From positions 214,741,141 through 214,805,140 of the forward strand of contig NC_061514.1 of assembly GCF_022539505.1 (NCBI RefSeq): 64,000 nucleotides of DNA. Reading direction: 5' to 3'. The position numbers were made by a program, and so were the translations under genes. Under the pieces are notes generated by a model. That model saw nothing but the letters and a program-made list of their open reading frames with translations. It was not told the origin of the DNA and did no database searches. Of this stretch, positions 31,301 to 42,400 are shown piece by piece (position 1 is the first letter of the stretch; the number at the start of each line of letters is the position of its first letter). Origin of the DNA: Lolium rigidum. Taxonomy: Eukaryota; Streptophyta; Magnoliopsida; Poales; Poaceae.

Positions 31301-32580
31301 CCGGGAGCTTCGCTCGAGAGGTTGCCGGGGCGCGAGGTATGGATGCGGCCCATCTTCAAGTCCATCCAATGGACGAAGGGATCTGGGTCAACCTTGTCCA
31401 AAGGGCGCTTCCGGCAGGGCCCTCGCCGATCCGATTCGATGCGAGAGAAGCGGTCCTTGGCCTGAGAACAAAAGGAAAAAATCAGTTAGCCACAACGCAA
31501 AAGTTGCCGGTAGAACAGCCCGGGTGGCCCAATCTCTTACTTCGGCGGTTGGAGGGTTGGTGGAGCTGAGAGGCTGGAAGCCCCACTCCCAGTCATCCGG
31601 CATGTCGGTTTGGCAGATTTGTTTAGCCTTGAGGACTATGTCCCCTTTGCTGAGAGGAAGGCCGGTGATCTTGGTGGGGTCGCCAGGGCCGTACATCTCG
31701 CTCATTTTATGAGCCCGACGCTTAAGAGGAAGCACCCGGCGGGAGATGAAGGTGTGAATGATATCGTCAGAGCAAATGTTGGTCTCCTTCATCAGCTTCT
31801 CCATGAAGCGTACGACCCGGTTCGTCTCTATGTGATTCGTTTCGGGGAAGTAGCCCCAGTTGACCTTGGTGGGCGGCGCCGGATTAAAAGCCGGCAGGTT
31901 GATAAGGTCCGCGGCGCCATCGTTCTTCACATAGAAGAAGGTCGTTTGCCATAGCCGGCAGGACTCAAGACCAGAAAACTTAAAAAAGGGGCTCCCTTGG
32001 CGGGAGCCGATGATACAAGACCCGCATTGTACGGGGGGTTGGGCTTAGGAATGTCCTTGCCCTGGACGGAGTTTATCCGGAGAGAGAAGAAGCGAGCGAA
32101 AGTCTCGCGGGTGGGGCGGATGCCGATGTAGGCTTCCATGAAAGTAGCATAGCAAGAAAGGTAGAAAACGGCGTTGCCGGGAAGATGGTGAGGTTGGAGT
32201 CGATAGAAATCAAGAATTTGGCGGAAGAAATCGGAGGCGGGAAGGCCGAAGCCACGCTCGAAGTGAGCAAGGAAAACTACAAACTCACCGGGATTGAGCA
32301 CCGGTTCGATCTCATTGCCAGGAAGCCGGCAGGAGACTCCCTCCGGTATCCTCCTAGACCGGTAAAGCCAGTCGATCTCATGTTGTGTCACGTCGGAACC
32401 TTTCCAGGCTCCGCGTGTGATATCGGAAAGATCTTTTCCGGGGGCCTGGCTGGAGCTGCCGGCCTCTTGGTCTTTGGCAGATTCGGCTTCCATCCGGGCG
32501 AGATCTGCTGTAAGAACGTCGGATTCTTCACTCCGGTGGCTACTGGAAGGTGACTCGGAAAAGGACTCTTGACTAGACAT
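28342..32580 (-). CDS. Antisense intron-containing ORF (aORF) of element B, Transposase_28-like (putative gypsy type transposon)
   Basis: Coding-like segments on the minus strand are separated by GT/AG borders. Proposed exons, in order: 32580-31541, 31461-31270, 31218-30981, 30897-30063, 29661-29577, 29496-29443, 29356-29045, 28955-28342, ending TAA. The N-terminal part (residues about 85-190; FVVFLAHFERGFGLP, FYRLQPHHL) resembles the plant family called putative gypsy type transposon (Transposase_28, PF04195). Later exons are Pro/Lys-rich, then a predicted coiled coil rich in Ala/Glu/Lys (29356-29045), then an acidic tail. Breaks: a one-base frameshift near 32000-32030, and the phase between 31270 and 31218 does not join cleanly in my reading, so the gene is damaged or my borders are slightly off. 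Function is unknown. Antisense ORFs in this position are known in the Tat lineage. Confidence 0.68.
29709..29990 (+). repeat. 75-bp tandem repeat, about 3.7 copies, inside an aORF intron
   Basis: Units start near 29716, 29791, 29866 and 29942 (periods 75, 75, 76). Each contains an AAGTTTCGCGCTAAGA-like stretch and a CTCGGGGACTGG-like stretch. Later units are more diverged. The array sits between proposed exons 30063 and 29661. Confidence 0.9.
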
Positions 32581-32632
32581 ACAGATCTACCCGGAAAAAC
32601 AGTTTTCCCAAGAACTACCCTCGCGCGAAGAT

Positions 32633-33050
32633 CTACGAGTATGAGGAAAAGCAAAAGAAAAGAGGAAGTAAATATTCTATCGGGCCAAGATCTGAAAAGT
32701 GAAGAAAGGAGAAGCAAATGCACATTGAGGCTAACCTGAGGCGGCGGAGACGCTTGAGGGGAAGGTTGCCGGAGCGGCGGCGAGCTCGTGAGGGCCGACG
32801 GAGGCTGGCGACGGTGAAGGGCGAGAAGCGCCGAAGGAAGCTCGGAGCAGTGGCGGTGAAGAAGCACCAGTGAATCTCTCCGCGACGAAGATCTTCGGTG
32901 CAGCAAGAGCGACGGCGCAAGTCCGTCGGGAGCAGGGCTCAGGCGGCGAACGGCGGCGGTGAGATTGCACGAGGCGAGGAGCTCGAAGCACTGGGAAGAA
33001 GGTGAATGCGGGGAAAGAGATGAAGTAGAACCGCACCCCCTCTTTATAGG
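32633..33050 (-). promoter_or_regulatory. TATA-like promoter and spliced 5' UTR of the aORF in B
   Basis: On the minus strand, CCTATAAAGA (33050-33041) is followed by a CT-rich, gene-like leader. A 5' UTR exon would end at 32736 (CAG before GTTAGC), with an intron to the TAG acceptor at about 32633, then ATG at 32580. This suggests that the antisense gene has its own promoter, separate from the LTR. Inferred from sequence only. Confidence 0.5.
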
Positions 33051-33491
33051 AAGAAGAGATAATGGGCCAGAAACCGCTGGGCCACGGCGGTTCGCATCAT
33101 GGGCCGCCACGTGGCGCGAGGATACACGCGCAGAAAATAACATACCACAGGGAGGCCACACGGATCCGGAACGGCAGACGGGATCCGGTGTGGCGCCATA
33201 AATGCTGGCGCAGAAGCCGAAGGGAAGTGACCCCTGACACTGGCGCGTCAGACACAGTGCGCATGTCACTGACAGGCACTGTACCCGAGAAATTCTCGAC
33301 TTCGCCGAGGAGTGAGTTAATGTCAAAGATGCCGGGGAGTAAGATACCGGAGGCACCTTGAAAAGAGAGAAAGAAGTAAGTCCGGTAAAGATGCCGGGAG
33401 ATCTAAGCTCACCGCCGGAAAGATTAAACCGGTACCTTGAGTTATGGGAACCTGGCATGGTCCGTTGGATAGGATCCACCGGACTATACCA
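33051..33491 (+). other. Non-coding segment upstream of B 3' LTR
   Basis: Lies between the antisense promoter and the polypurine tract. Short frames only; no recognisable domain. Confidence 0.5.
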
Positions 33492-33505
33492 GCTTCGGGG
33501 ACTAA
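33492..33505 (+). other. Polypurine tract region of element B
   Basis: GCTTCGGGGACTAA directly precedes the LTR start TGTTGGGGGG. This G-run plus ACTAA arrangement is typical of the Tat lineage. Confidence 0.7.
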
Positions 33506-34223
33506 TGTTGGGGGGATGACCCCCGGTATGCCAAAGGCATGCCAAACCGGATGGTTTGAGGCATCAAGATACCGGTTTAATGTTTATACCGGAGCACAAA
33601 GTTAAGAGTTTGGCTAAGTAAAGCTAAGCCGGTATCCCCAAGAGGGTATACCGGAACCGGATAAAGCAGACACCGGGCTACCGGTAAGAAGCGCACTGTA
33701 GCACGTCGGCAGGACTGGTCAAAGATTCTCTCCAGAGCTAGAGGACAAAGATGAGCTAAGCAAAGTAGCTTTAAACGAAGCCCTGACGATAAAGAGGAGG
33801 ATGACGCTGAAGGAAGCCGGAGGACGTCAGCCTCCCTGATTAAAGAAGACCTCGGCGTCATCTATGATTAAAGTAGCTTTGTAAAGTAGTTTGTCTAGTC
33901 AAAGATGCCATTAGGGTTTCTTCCTCTGTAAGCCACCATCTCCCCTATATAAGGAGAGGGGGCACACCCGTACTCGGGACGATCGACCTAGGGAGAACCT
34001 TGTATGCACAAACTTGTACTCTGTTGAAATCAATGAAGGAAAAGATCTAGAGCGGAGTTCTTCCTTGTGTCTCTCTTCTTCTACCTCTGGCTCCGGCCAA
34101 GTTCTTGAGGAAAGCATCCGGAAGTTCATGCTACCTAATCAAAAACCCTCCCCGAATCCTCTAGCGCCCATTCGGCCCCAGTTTAAGCCATCCTATGGCA
34201 TCTGTCTGTTCGCCACGACGACA
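33506..34223 (+). mobile_element. Element B 3' LTR
   Basis: 718 bp from TGTTGGGGGGATGAC to CACGACGACA. TATATAAGG lies at 33946-33954. Its terminus (CGACGACA) resembles the LTR end of element C (CAACGACA). No second copy is in the window, so the borders rest on the polypurine tract and the terminal motifs. Confidence 0.75.
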
Positions 34224-34573
34224 ATCCCCGATCATCTGATTTGCTCTTAAACATCTCAATCCTAAATTTGAACCTCCCTGCAACAGAACACGATAGTTGG
34301 TGGTTTGTGCGAAAAAAATAACAGTTTAAATAAGTGTTTACGCAATGAAGGCAGCAATAAGCGGTAGTTTGTGCAATTTCCTCGTGTAAACAACATGTAG
34401 CGTCGAAGTAGTAGTATTAGGAGTACAGAAATCTTGTGTAATTTCTAGTTCTACACATTACTAGTGTCCACTGTTTGAGAGTTGATGGTGAATGGGTCTA
34501 ATTTTCAATCGAATGAGAATTAGCAAATTGATTTCTATGACAAAAGCATACAAAGCGAGTAAAACCAACATAC
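34224..34573 (-). other. Intron-like AT-rich stretch, truncated by element B
   Basis: AT-rich non-coding sequence following a GT donor at 34573 (minus strand, GTATGTTGG). It ends abruptly at the LTR of B, so if this is an intron, its downstream exons were displaced by the insertion. Confidence 0.35.
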
Positions 34574-35151
34574 CCACATTCGCCGTTGCTACCAGCATGC
34601 GATGCCTCCACGAGTGCATTGACAGCTGCTGCAAATCCTCGGAAGGCATCTAGGTCTTGCAGATCGTCGATTGCCGCTGTCCGGCTAAGCTTAACCAGCA
34701 TAGCCACCGCCAAAATATCTCGGATTTGGACCACAGGCAGAAGCTGATTGGGGTCGAAGGATTGCCTGATTCGGAATTTGAAGTACCAAGCCCTTGGCTC
34801 CGATGGTGGAAGTTTGGAACTCGGCCCGTCCAGAACCTCCCAAATCTTTGTGTGGCAGTGGATGCCCATCGGCATCCCCAATGCTGCCGACGCCGTGATG
34901 TGGTCGGTCACACTTTGGTCCCCACTAAAGGCTGGGGCTGCAGCACGTCGCCGCCGCCCCCGACGTCCCCACGACGGCATCGCCATGGAACGAGGCGCCG
35001 AGTTTGTTGGCGAACCCGAAGCCCTGGATGGCAAGTGCTTCTTCACAATGGAAGCATCCTCACCCGGCGAGGTTCGCCCCCGGCGCATGCCTCTGCTCCG
35101 ACCAGCCCACTTTGCCGCTGCTGCCTGGGCTGCCGCCGATACCTGGGCCAC
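34574..35151 (-). CDS. Possible first exon of a host gene, hypothetical protein, truncated by element B
   Basis: A minus-strand frame from ATG at 35151 open to the proposed splice donor at 34573 (the raw frame runs on to 34498). The first 75 residues are Ala/Arg/Ser-rich and low in complexity. The second part (WYFKFRIRQSFDPNQLL, then VQIRDILAVAMLVKLSRTAA) looks like folded protein with a helix. It is not part of any LTR element I can define and is single-copy in the window. I do not recognise the family. It could be a host exon, a captured gene fragment or chance. The GC-rich plus-strand frames at the same place look like shadows. Confidence 0.4.
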
Positions 35152-35614
35152 CGCCGCTTCATGGGACCCCCTCCCACCTCTCCCTCTCCTAGATCAAAGG
35201 GCGCATGGAGTCTAGCCACAGCAAGACACAGGGCCACCTGCTTCATCGCACACCAGTGGCACACAGATATTTGCGAGCTTTTAGCGCACACCCCTCCGAG
35301 GCTGAGTCGTGGAGCCTGGGTGCACGGGGCTAAGGCTGGAGGAGTCGCCATGGGACGAGGGGTGTCGAGTGCTCGGGCAAGTACGGGAAAGGGGAAGTTT
35401 TGCATAACCTTATATGATCACATCAATGCTTCTCAAGGAGCCAAATACTGTATGAGAAACCGGAAAAGTTTGAACGTTTGAAAACGTTGCCGGCATAATG
35501 CATCCTTCCAATGCACGCCTACGTACCCAACGTATACGCCAGCTAAGGTAGAAAGCGAACTCAGTTGCTACTTTGTTGGCAAAATGTACCATGGATCAAT
35601 CTCATGTCACACAC
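35152..35614. other. Unassigned sequence upstream of the possible host exon
   Basis: No repeat partner and no domain seen. If 34574-35151 is an exon, this would hold its promoter. A TATATGAT near 35411 is weak and on the wrong strand for a clear TATA call. Confidence 0.3.
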
Positions 35615-35646
35615 CCATGAAGCCAAGTTAACTCATCTATCAATTG

Positions 35647-35801
35647 TCACCCTCTTCATCCCACTATAGGCATAGTAAGGTTGCTTCGAGTTTGATCTTT
35701 TGTATTGTTTCTTGTAAGGTTCGTGAATAATCTAATATAAAAAAGTCGTGTGCATCCTTTGGATGCAGAAGCTGGGGCGATTTTTCCCCATTTCGAAAAA
35801 A
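35647..35801 (+). mobile_element. LINE-like 3' tail inserted in the left inverted-repeat arm
   Basis: A 155-bp insert absent from the matching right arm and flanked by ATCAATTG on both sides (35639-35646 and 35802-35809). It ends in GCATCC, GATGCAGA, GGGGCGA, CCCC, TTTCG and an A run, which resembles the 3' ends of grass LINEs as I remember them. The A-rich end plus a target duplication supports a 5'-truncated retroposed copy on the plus strand. Confidence 0.7.
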
Positions 35802-36127
35802 ATCAATTGGTATATTTTGGTTATATTCAAAATTTTACTTGAAACTTGTAGGTCATGCCATTCTACTACTCGCCTAACACTTTTTCTACGCGGGAAGGAT
35901 ACGAGCGATGCAACAAAAAGAAACACATCCGTCCCCCTCCCCCAGTGATTTGTCCTAGATATGAAATCAAACTACAAGTGGTTCAAAAAGGCAATCGAAA
36001 AACATGGATTGTTCATCAGTTTGTACATAGCTAGGGAAAATACCAGAATGTCATATTAGTGTTTTAGAGAAGGGCCCTTCAAGTAGTTTGGCACCATGTT
36101 GGACACCGTCCAGCTTAATTCCACCCA

Positions 36128-37819
36128 AACATGATTTTTTTCGTTTGAATATGTCTAGACTTTGTTTATCATCTTCAATGTGTATTGTATGACATAAGAA
36201 GACTATGTGCTTTGGTTTTAATTTTTTGAATTTTTAATGCCCAATTGAATCTTGGTCAAATCCTAGGTTTGACCAATATTTAAAAAAGTTCAAAATGAAA
36301 AAGTAAGCCTGGATCCTTCTTAGTCACTCCAAAATGAATCTTTTGGAAGGTTTTTTAAATTTCCATGTTTGAAACCCAAAACCACTTCTCTTCATGCTTG
36401 ACTTCATAAGACAGAGTTTAGGGTTAGGGTACGTAGATACATGATTTTTATGGTTTGAATATGTCTAAAACTTGTTTAATTTATCAACTTGAATACTTAT
36501 ATGACATAAGAAGACTATGTGCTTTGGTTTTTCATTTTCTTGATTTTTTCGATTTTTTATGCCCATTTGTATCTTGGTCAAATCCGAGATTTGACAAAGA
36601 TTTAAACAAGTTTAAAACATGGAAATGAAAAACTAAGCATGGGTCCTTATTAGTCACTCCAAAATGAAGCTTTTGGGAGGTATTTTTGAAATTTCCATGT
36701 TTGAAACCCAAAACCACTTCTCTTCATCCTTGACTTCCTAAGACAGAGTTTAGGGTTGTTAGGGGGTACGTAGATACATGCTTTTCTGCTATGAATGCTT
36801 ACTATATGACATAAGAAGACTATGTGCTTTGTTTTTTCATTATTTTAATTTTTTCAATTTTTTATGCCCATTTGTACGTATCTCTTGGTGAAATCCTAGG
36901 TTTGACCAAGATTTAAAACATGAAAATGAAAAAGTAAGCCTGGATCCTTCTTAATTAGTAACTTCAAAATGAAGCTTTAGGAAGGTTTTTAAAATTTCCA
37001 TGTTTGAAACCCAAAACACCCTCTTCATGATTGACTTCATAAGACAAATCGAGTTTAGGGTTAGCGGTAGATACATGATTTTTCTAGTTTGAATATGTCT
37101 AGACCTTTGCTTTTATCAACTTGAATGCTTAGTATATGACAGAAGAAGATGTACTATGTGCATTGGATTTTCATTTTTTTGATTTGTTTTGAATTTTTAT
37201 ACCCATTCAAATTTTGGTCAAATCATAGGTTTAACCAAGATTTAAACAAGTTTAAAACTTAAAAATGAAAAATTAAGCATGGATCCTTCTTAGTCACTCC
37301 AAAATGAAGCTTTTGGGAGGCTTTTCAAATGTCCATGTTTGAAACCCAAAACCACTTCTCTTCATGCTTGACTTCATAAGACAGATGAGTTTAGGGTTAG
37401 GGGGTGTAGATACATGATTTTTCTGGTTTGAATATGTCTAGACCATGTTTATCAACTTGAATGCTCATTATATGACATAAAAAGGCTATGTGCGTATTTT
37501 TTATTTTTTATACCCATTTGAATCTTGGTCAAATCCTAGTTTTGACCAGGATTTAAACAAGTTTAAAACATGAAAATGAAAAGGTAAGCCTGTATCCTTC
37601 TTAGTCACTCTAAAATGAAGCTTTTGGGAGGTTTTTGAAATTTCCATGTTTGAAACCCAAAACCATTTCTCTTCATGGTGTAGATACATGATTTGACTAG
37701 TTTGAATATGTCTAGACCTTGTTTATCAACTTCAATTCTTACTATATGACATAAGAAGACTATGTGCTTTGGTTTTTCATTTTTTGATTTTTTTCTGAAT
37801 GTTTATGCACATTTGAATC
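36128..37819 (+). repeat. Tandem repeat block 1, units of about 300-335 bp, 5 copies
   Basis: A landmark CCATGTTTGAAACCCAAAA-like motif recurs at 36363, 36695, 36998, 37333 and 37644, giving spacings of 332, 303, 335 and 311. Each unit holds GGTCAAATCCTAGGTTTGACC (partly palindromic), TAAGCCTGGATCCTTCTTAG and, usually, TTTAGGGTTAGGG. Open frames in it are short and unconserved. Confidence 0.92.
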
Positions 37820-38259
37820 TAAAGGTGAGAGAACACGTTAAAGGTTATTCTAACAAAGGTCATGCTTGGAATCTTACCTATGTATTATTGTACATCACAA
37901 ATGTGAAATGAAAATATGTGCATCTCTATAAACCATAAACCCTAACCCTAACTATATAGAAAAATATGAACAATCCGGCCATGCTTTTCGATTGCCTTTT
38001 TTGATCCACCTTTGGCTGGATTTGAAATTTAGGGAGGGGGTATGTAGGGGACGAGTGTGTTTCTTTGGATGCATCTCTCGTATTTGCTAGTTTTGGGGGG
38101 TCACACAAATAAAGGGTAGCATCATGCCCACACCCCTCCCTTCACGCGCGGAAAAAGTGTTAGGCGAGTAGTAAAATGGCATGAACAACAAGTTTCAAGT
38201 AAAATTTCGAATATAACCAGAACGTACCAATTGATAGATGAGTTAACTTGGCTTCATGG

Positions 38260-39289
38260 AAAAAATAAGGTCATGTAAATGAGTTAACTTGGCTTTCCTA
38301 CCCTTGAATCCATAGGAAACTTTGTACTAATACGAGTATAATGATCACCCGAGTTATTACACCAACAGGTCTGTCACTTACGTGTGGTTCCCATGCGTGA
38401 GGTCCCACACTTCAGTGAGCACAAGTCATGTGCGGTCGGTAGGCAAACTCCCATCTTCTTTGTAAAGAGAAGACGCATCAAAACTCCCCCTCTCTCTCTC
38501 TCCAGTTATCCACCTCCGCTGGCTGCCGGTTTTGGCATTGCGTTTCTAGCTCAGCTCGGAGGCCATGGTGTGCACGCACTGTAGCCATGGCGATTTGGTC
38601 GCGCTAAGTGGTTCGTCCCCGGCTGCGACGAGGATCAATCTGGGCGGTGGCTGTTAAGGACCCGATCGCATTTCTTGCTTTCAGCGTGGGGTCTTCCAGG
38701 TAAAAGTTAGGGATTTAGATGAAATTTCCTGTTTATTATGTGTCTTGTTGTAAACCGTGCTCTGGTGCGTATTTGAAGTCTGAGTTCTTCAGGATCCTTC
38801 GGTTGTCCCTCTCTCTCTCAAAAAAAGAAAAAACATCTCTCTCATTATCGGCCTCGCTCGCTCGCTCGCACCTCCTGCGGACTGACAAACCCTGAAAAAG
38901 GTCAGACACCATAAATAAGAGGCCCCCCCTCACTTCTCACCTGATCTCTATCCTCCGTGTGATCCCTCTTCCTCCGAGTTTCACTGGACGGGCAAACACA
39001 TGTGCTGCCTACAAATATTCGACCCCTTTGCATGGATAATCATGTCGACCATTTTTACCTGGTTTTGAAATAAATAAAAGAAAATGAAGAAAACCTCAAA
39101 AATGAAACCCTTCCGCATTGAGTGCTTATAGGTGTACTAGTTGACAGGGAAAATAAGAAACCTGTGATAGGGTAGTAAAAAACAAAATGTCTTCACAAAA
39201 CGGACTATCGTGTATGAAAATTCATGGGTTTCAAGCCAACAAATGGCGTAGTTATGGCCATTTTTGTGGCATAGTTTGTTATAATGTGC
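38260..39289. other. Unassigned single-copy-looking segment
   Basis: Between the inverted-repeat element and tandem repeat block 2. The part near 38480-38710 is GC-richer and ends in CAGGTAAAAG, like an exon followed by a splice donor, but its ATG frames stop within a few codons. It has CT-rich tracts near 38490 and 38810-38870. No gene can be supported. Confidence 0.35.
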
Positions 39290-39402
39290 CGAAAACCACT
39301 TCTCTTCATGCCTGACTTCATAATTAAGACAGAGTTAAGCGTTAGGGGGTAGATACATGCTTTTTATGTTATGAATATGTCTAGACCGGCCATGTCCATC
39401 AA
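39290..39402 (+). repeat. Tandem repeat block 2, left remnant before element D
   Basis: Partial unit matching CCACTTCTCTTCATGC to GAATATGTCTAGACC of block 1, ending in the target site ATCAA. It continues at 51172 after element D. Confidence 0.85.
39398..39402 (+). repeat. Target site duplication of D, left copy (ATCAA)
   Basis: ATCAA precedes the LTR start TGTAACATCCC. The same sequence follows the 3' LTR at 51167-51171. In other tandem units this site reads TTATCAACTTGAATG, so the empty site is known. Confidence 0.95.
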
Positions 39403-42400
39403 TGTAACATCCCAATTTTCACAAATAGGATGTTAATAAATCATGCATATAAGTATAGGCATTGTTTTATTTGATTGCATTTGGATTTAGTGAATGTTCT
39501 GAAAACTTTTAAATTATTCGAGAGCGAGGGAATAAAATGACTTTCCCAAAGGTTTGCAAAGAAAATGTATTTATAAATTTTCATTTAAGTTGTAAACAAG
39601 TTTCCCTAAGCCCTATACACATAGTTTGATTTTACAGATTTTCCCTGATTTTTTTTCGGAATAAAAGTTGAGGCTAAAAACCTTGTCAAATCATAAATAC
39701 AAAGGAAAGATACAGAAATAAAGTTTGTACCTGCACCTAAACTACTCTCACGTACGCATGGTGGACACCATGTCTTGGCTGCACCGAATCGAGCTAGCGA
39801 GCCAGCCGCATCGGACCCTTTTCTCCCTATTCTTTCTTATTCTTTCTATCTTACCGAACATAGTAGCTGGCCCACATGTCAGCAGGCAGCTCACGGAACG
39901 GGCAGAGTGCATCATGGTTCGTCTTCAACCTCCTGCCCGCCGCCGCGCTTTCCCCGACGAGAACGTGCGCGCCTCCTGCAGCTCCCCGCACGTCCAGGTG
40001 AGGTGCACCTGGGGGAGGTGAACTTCCACCGCCTTATCCTCAGCGCCCGAGGCCTATCCCTCTCCCTCCGCATCGCTATCTCCCGAGAAACCACCGCGAG
40101 TACGTCGGCCGCCGCCGCTCAATCCGCCTTGGTCGCTCGTCCCCTGGGCCTATATAAGAGACCCCCGAGACCTCCTTGACCCCCACAACACCACGCCCCA
40201 CTCCCATCTCCCCTCGGGCTCCCAGTAGCCCGAATTTTGTCGAGGAGCTGCCGCCGTTTTCTCCGACGCCGGCGACGATTTCCGTCGCGGTAAAGGTTGC
40301 CTCGCCGTTCTAACGCCTCCCTGGTCGTTTCCGCGTCCTTCCACGCCTCCCTAATGCCCTCTTTCTTCCATAGGAGCTCGGAAGCATCCGCGGCAACGGG
40401 AGACGAACACGCCGGCGCCGCGGACGTTGCTCTCGTCGCTTTCCAACCTCGCCGGAACCAGCTGACCACCGGTGGAGCTCCGTCACGTCTACAAGCATCG
40501 CCTCCAAGCCTCGCCCAAACCATCCGACGTCTGCAGCTCCGTTTCCGTCCACGACCGGAGTTGCAAAATCCCTTGCCGGACACACATCGTGAGCACATCC
40601 ACGTATTCCCTTGTCTTTTCTTTTTCTTTGTTTCTGTTCCTAGTTTCAGCCTAGTTCAGATCATAGACGTAGGGCTAGTGTAAATTCCTGTAACTCTGCA
40701 CCAGTAGATACTGATAGCCTGAACCCAAATTTCTGCAGTAGCTTCATAAACTAAAATACTTTTTTTTTAAAAAAAAAAATTTACTAACTTCACTTTTCAA
40801 ACTAAATAAAGTTGTTCTAGCTCAAACTTAAGTTGGAAGCTATTTTGTCCGTACCAACATAGCCGCGAACCCTTTTTCGACCATTCTCCGTCCTAAGCCT
40901 AAACTATAATGAAAGGACTAAAATTTTGGATAATAAAATCCACCGCAGTAATAATTTTGTAGAGTTTTCATTGCATGTTTCAAGTCGGTTCTTTTATTCC
41001 AATGGTTGTTTACGCGATGTTTTTAATTTACGTTAGATTGTCCGGACTGCGAGGGCGATACTCAGGAAGAAGTAGGAGGTCACTGCTCAGGCAAGTTACA
41101 TCTACATGTCTATCCCATTTATTTTTGCTATGCTATTTTGATTATAAAAGTAGGAATGCATGCGATAGTTTTATTTTGTTAGCCAAGTATTTTTAGAAAT
41201 GGCGATGTTTTATAGTTATGTCCTATGGTAGAAATAAGCCGTAGGGATTATCACCCACTTTGTAACCTTAGGTAAATATATGCTAGATTAAGTTCTAGTA
41301 AAGTTTTGAACTATATAGTTATGCTTAGTCATGATAAAATAAAATCCGTTGGGGGTTCAAATGAAATAATGTTTACGAAATAGAAATGGTTTGTGAAATG
41401 TGTTTACCAAATTAAAATGTAAAATTATTTCATCCTGGGCGGAGTGGTATGATGGGTCATCGCGTGTGGAGCTGTGTGCTCAAATTGGTTGGGTCCGCCG
41501 CCCAGTGGACCCCTAAAAGAACAAATTCATGTTTAGAATTGCTCAGTTGTTTCGTGCAACCACATGTCATATGGGCTCTGGCTTGGTTGATTATCTTGTG
41601 GAAACCTACTTAAGGACCGTCATCGGTATGAGACTTTGTGTCTATTCTGGAGCGGGCGTGCCTGGAAATAAGTAGTTAGCCATTTGGGAAAGACCTCGGC
41701 ATAACCTTCGGGTTGTGCCATGTGGTGAAAGTGTGCAACCCCTGCAGGGTGTAGAACTAATCGATTAGCCGTGCCCACGGTTACGGGCGAAGCTGAGTAA
41801 CCTTTACCTGAAGATGTCTCTTCTCAACTTTGTCTTTCTAAACATAAATTAAATTTCAAACCCTATGTCCGTGTGTCGTTCATAGGTGGGATTTTGGGGA
41901 AAGCCCTGTGTTCGTGTGTCGCTCACGGGTACTTTCATCTAGGCTAGTTGGACTGTGTGACCTCTAGTCATATATTACTTGATAAAATTGTTTATTAAAG
42001 ATAGGACGAGTTAGAACTTTGGAAATGTTAAAATGTGATTTATTGATGTAAAATATTGTTTTGCGCAAATGTTAAACCTATAGCCATTTCCTTTGATATC
42101 CCTAAGCATGTAGAAATAGGTATATTATTGCATTGGTGTAACTTGCCACACATTCAAAGTGTTGACCACTCTCGTGGCTGCAACGTCTCATGTTGCAGGT
42201 TGTTCCGATGACGAGTGAGATACGATGTTAGGGTCACGATGCTCCAGTCGATTGCCTGTGGCACATTTGCTGGATTCGCCGCTTTATTTGTCTTCCGCTG
42301 TTCATTTTGGCCTACGGGCATTTATGTAATAAATAACTATGTATCGGATTTGATGCGTTGTAATAATGATATGACTGTGATATTTATCTCGTGAATGTGC

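Larger units (their letters stand above)
21649..34223 (+). mobile_element. Element B: Tat/Retand-like Ty3/gypsy element, 5' end lost
   Basis: Plus-strand element entering the window in the middle of gag, immediately after N2. It has gag-pol with a second, archaeal-type RNase H between RNase H and integrase, an antisense ORF region downstream of pol, a polypurine tract and a 3' LTR (33506-34223). The double RNase H and the antisense ORF downstream of pol are marks of the plant Tat lineage (Retand, Grande, RIRE2 group). The 5' LTR, primer site and start of gag are missing, removed together with the left LTR part of N2. ATCCC (34224-34228) follows the LTR and may be the target duplication. Confidence 0.9.
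35615..38259. mobile_element. 2.6-kb element with long terminal inverted repeats and internal tandem repeats
   Basis: The left arm (35615-about 36017, including a 163-bp insertion) and the right arm (about 37968-38259) are reverse complements with indels. The outer end CCATGAAGCCAAGTTAACTC is exact in both. The inner part includes TACTCGCCTAACACTTTTTC and AAAGGCAATCGAAAA in inverse orientation. The interior has five copies of a repeat of about 300-335 bp and no transposase. I see no convincing target duplication. The long inverted repeats fit a Mutator-like or foldback non-autonomous DNA element, but the class is undecided. Confidence 0.65.

Noticed and set aside
34657..35481. 274-codon plus-strand frame opposite the possible host exon
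   Set aside because: Its translation is Pro/Arg/His-rich with no domain; the minus-strand frame is the more protein-like of the two.
36417..36431. TTTAGGG repeats as a telomere or interstitial telomere tract
   Set aside because: Only one or two units at each site, always at the same place in the tandem unit of about 330 bp.
38384..38720. Host gene first exon with donor CAGGTAAAAG
   Set aside because: No open frame of useful length links the ATGs to the donor, and no second exon is visible.
40119..40683. Open frames of 91-159 codons on both strands in the D LTR leader
   Set aside because: Repeated at 48820-49384 because the LTR is duplicated; no domain, and sense and antisense frames compete.
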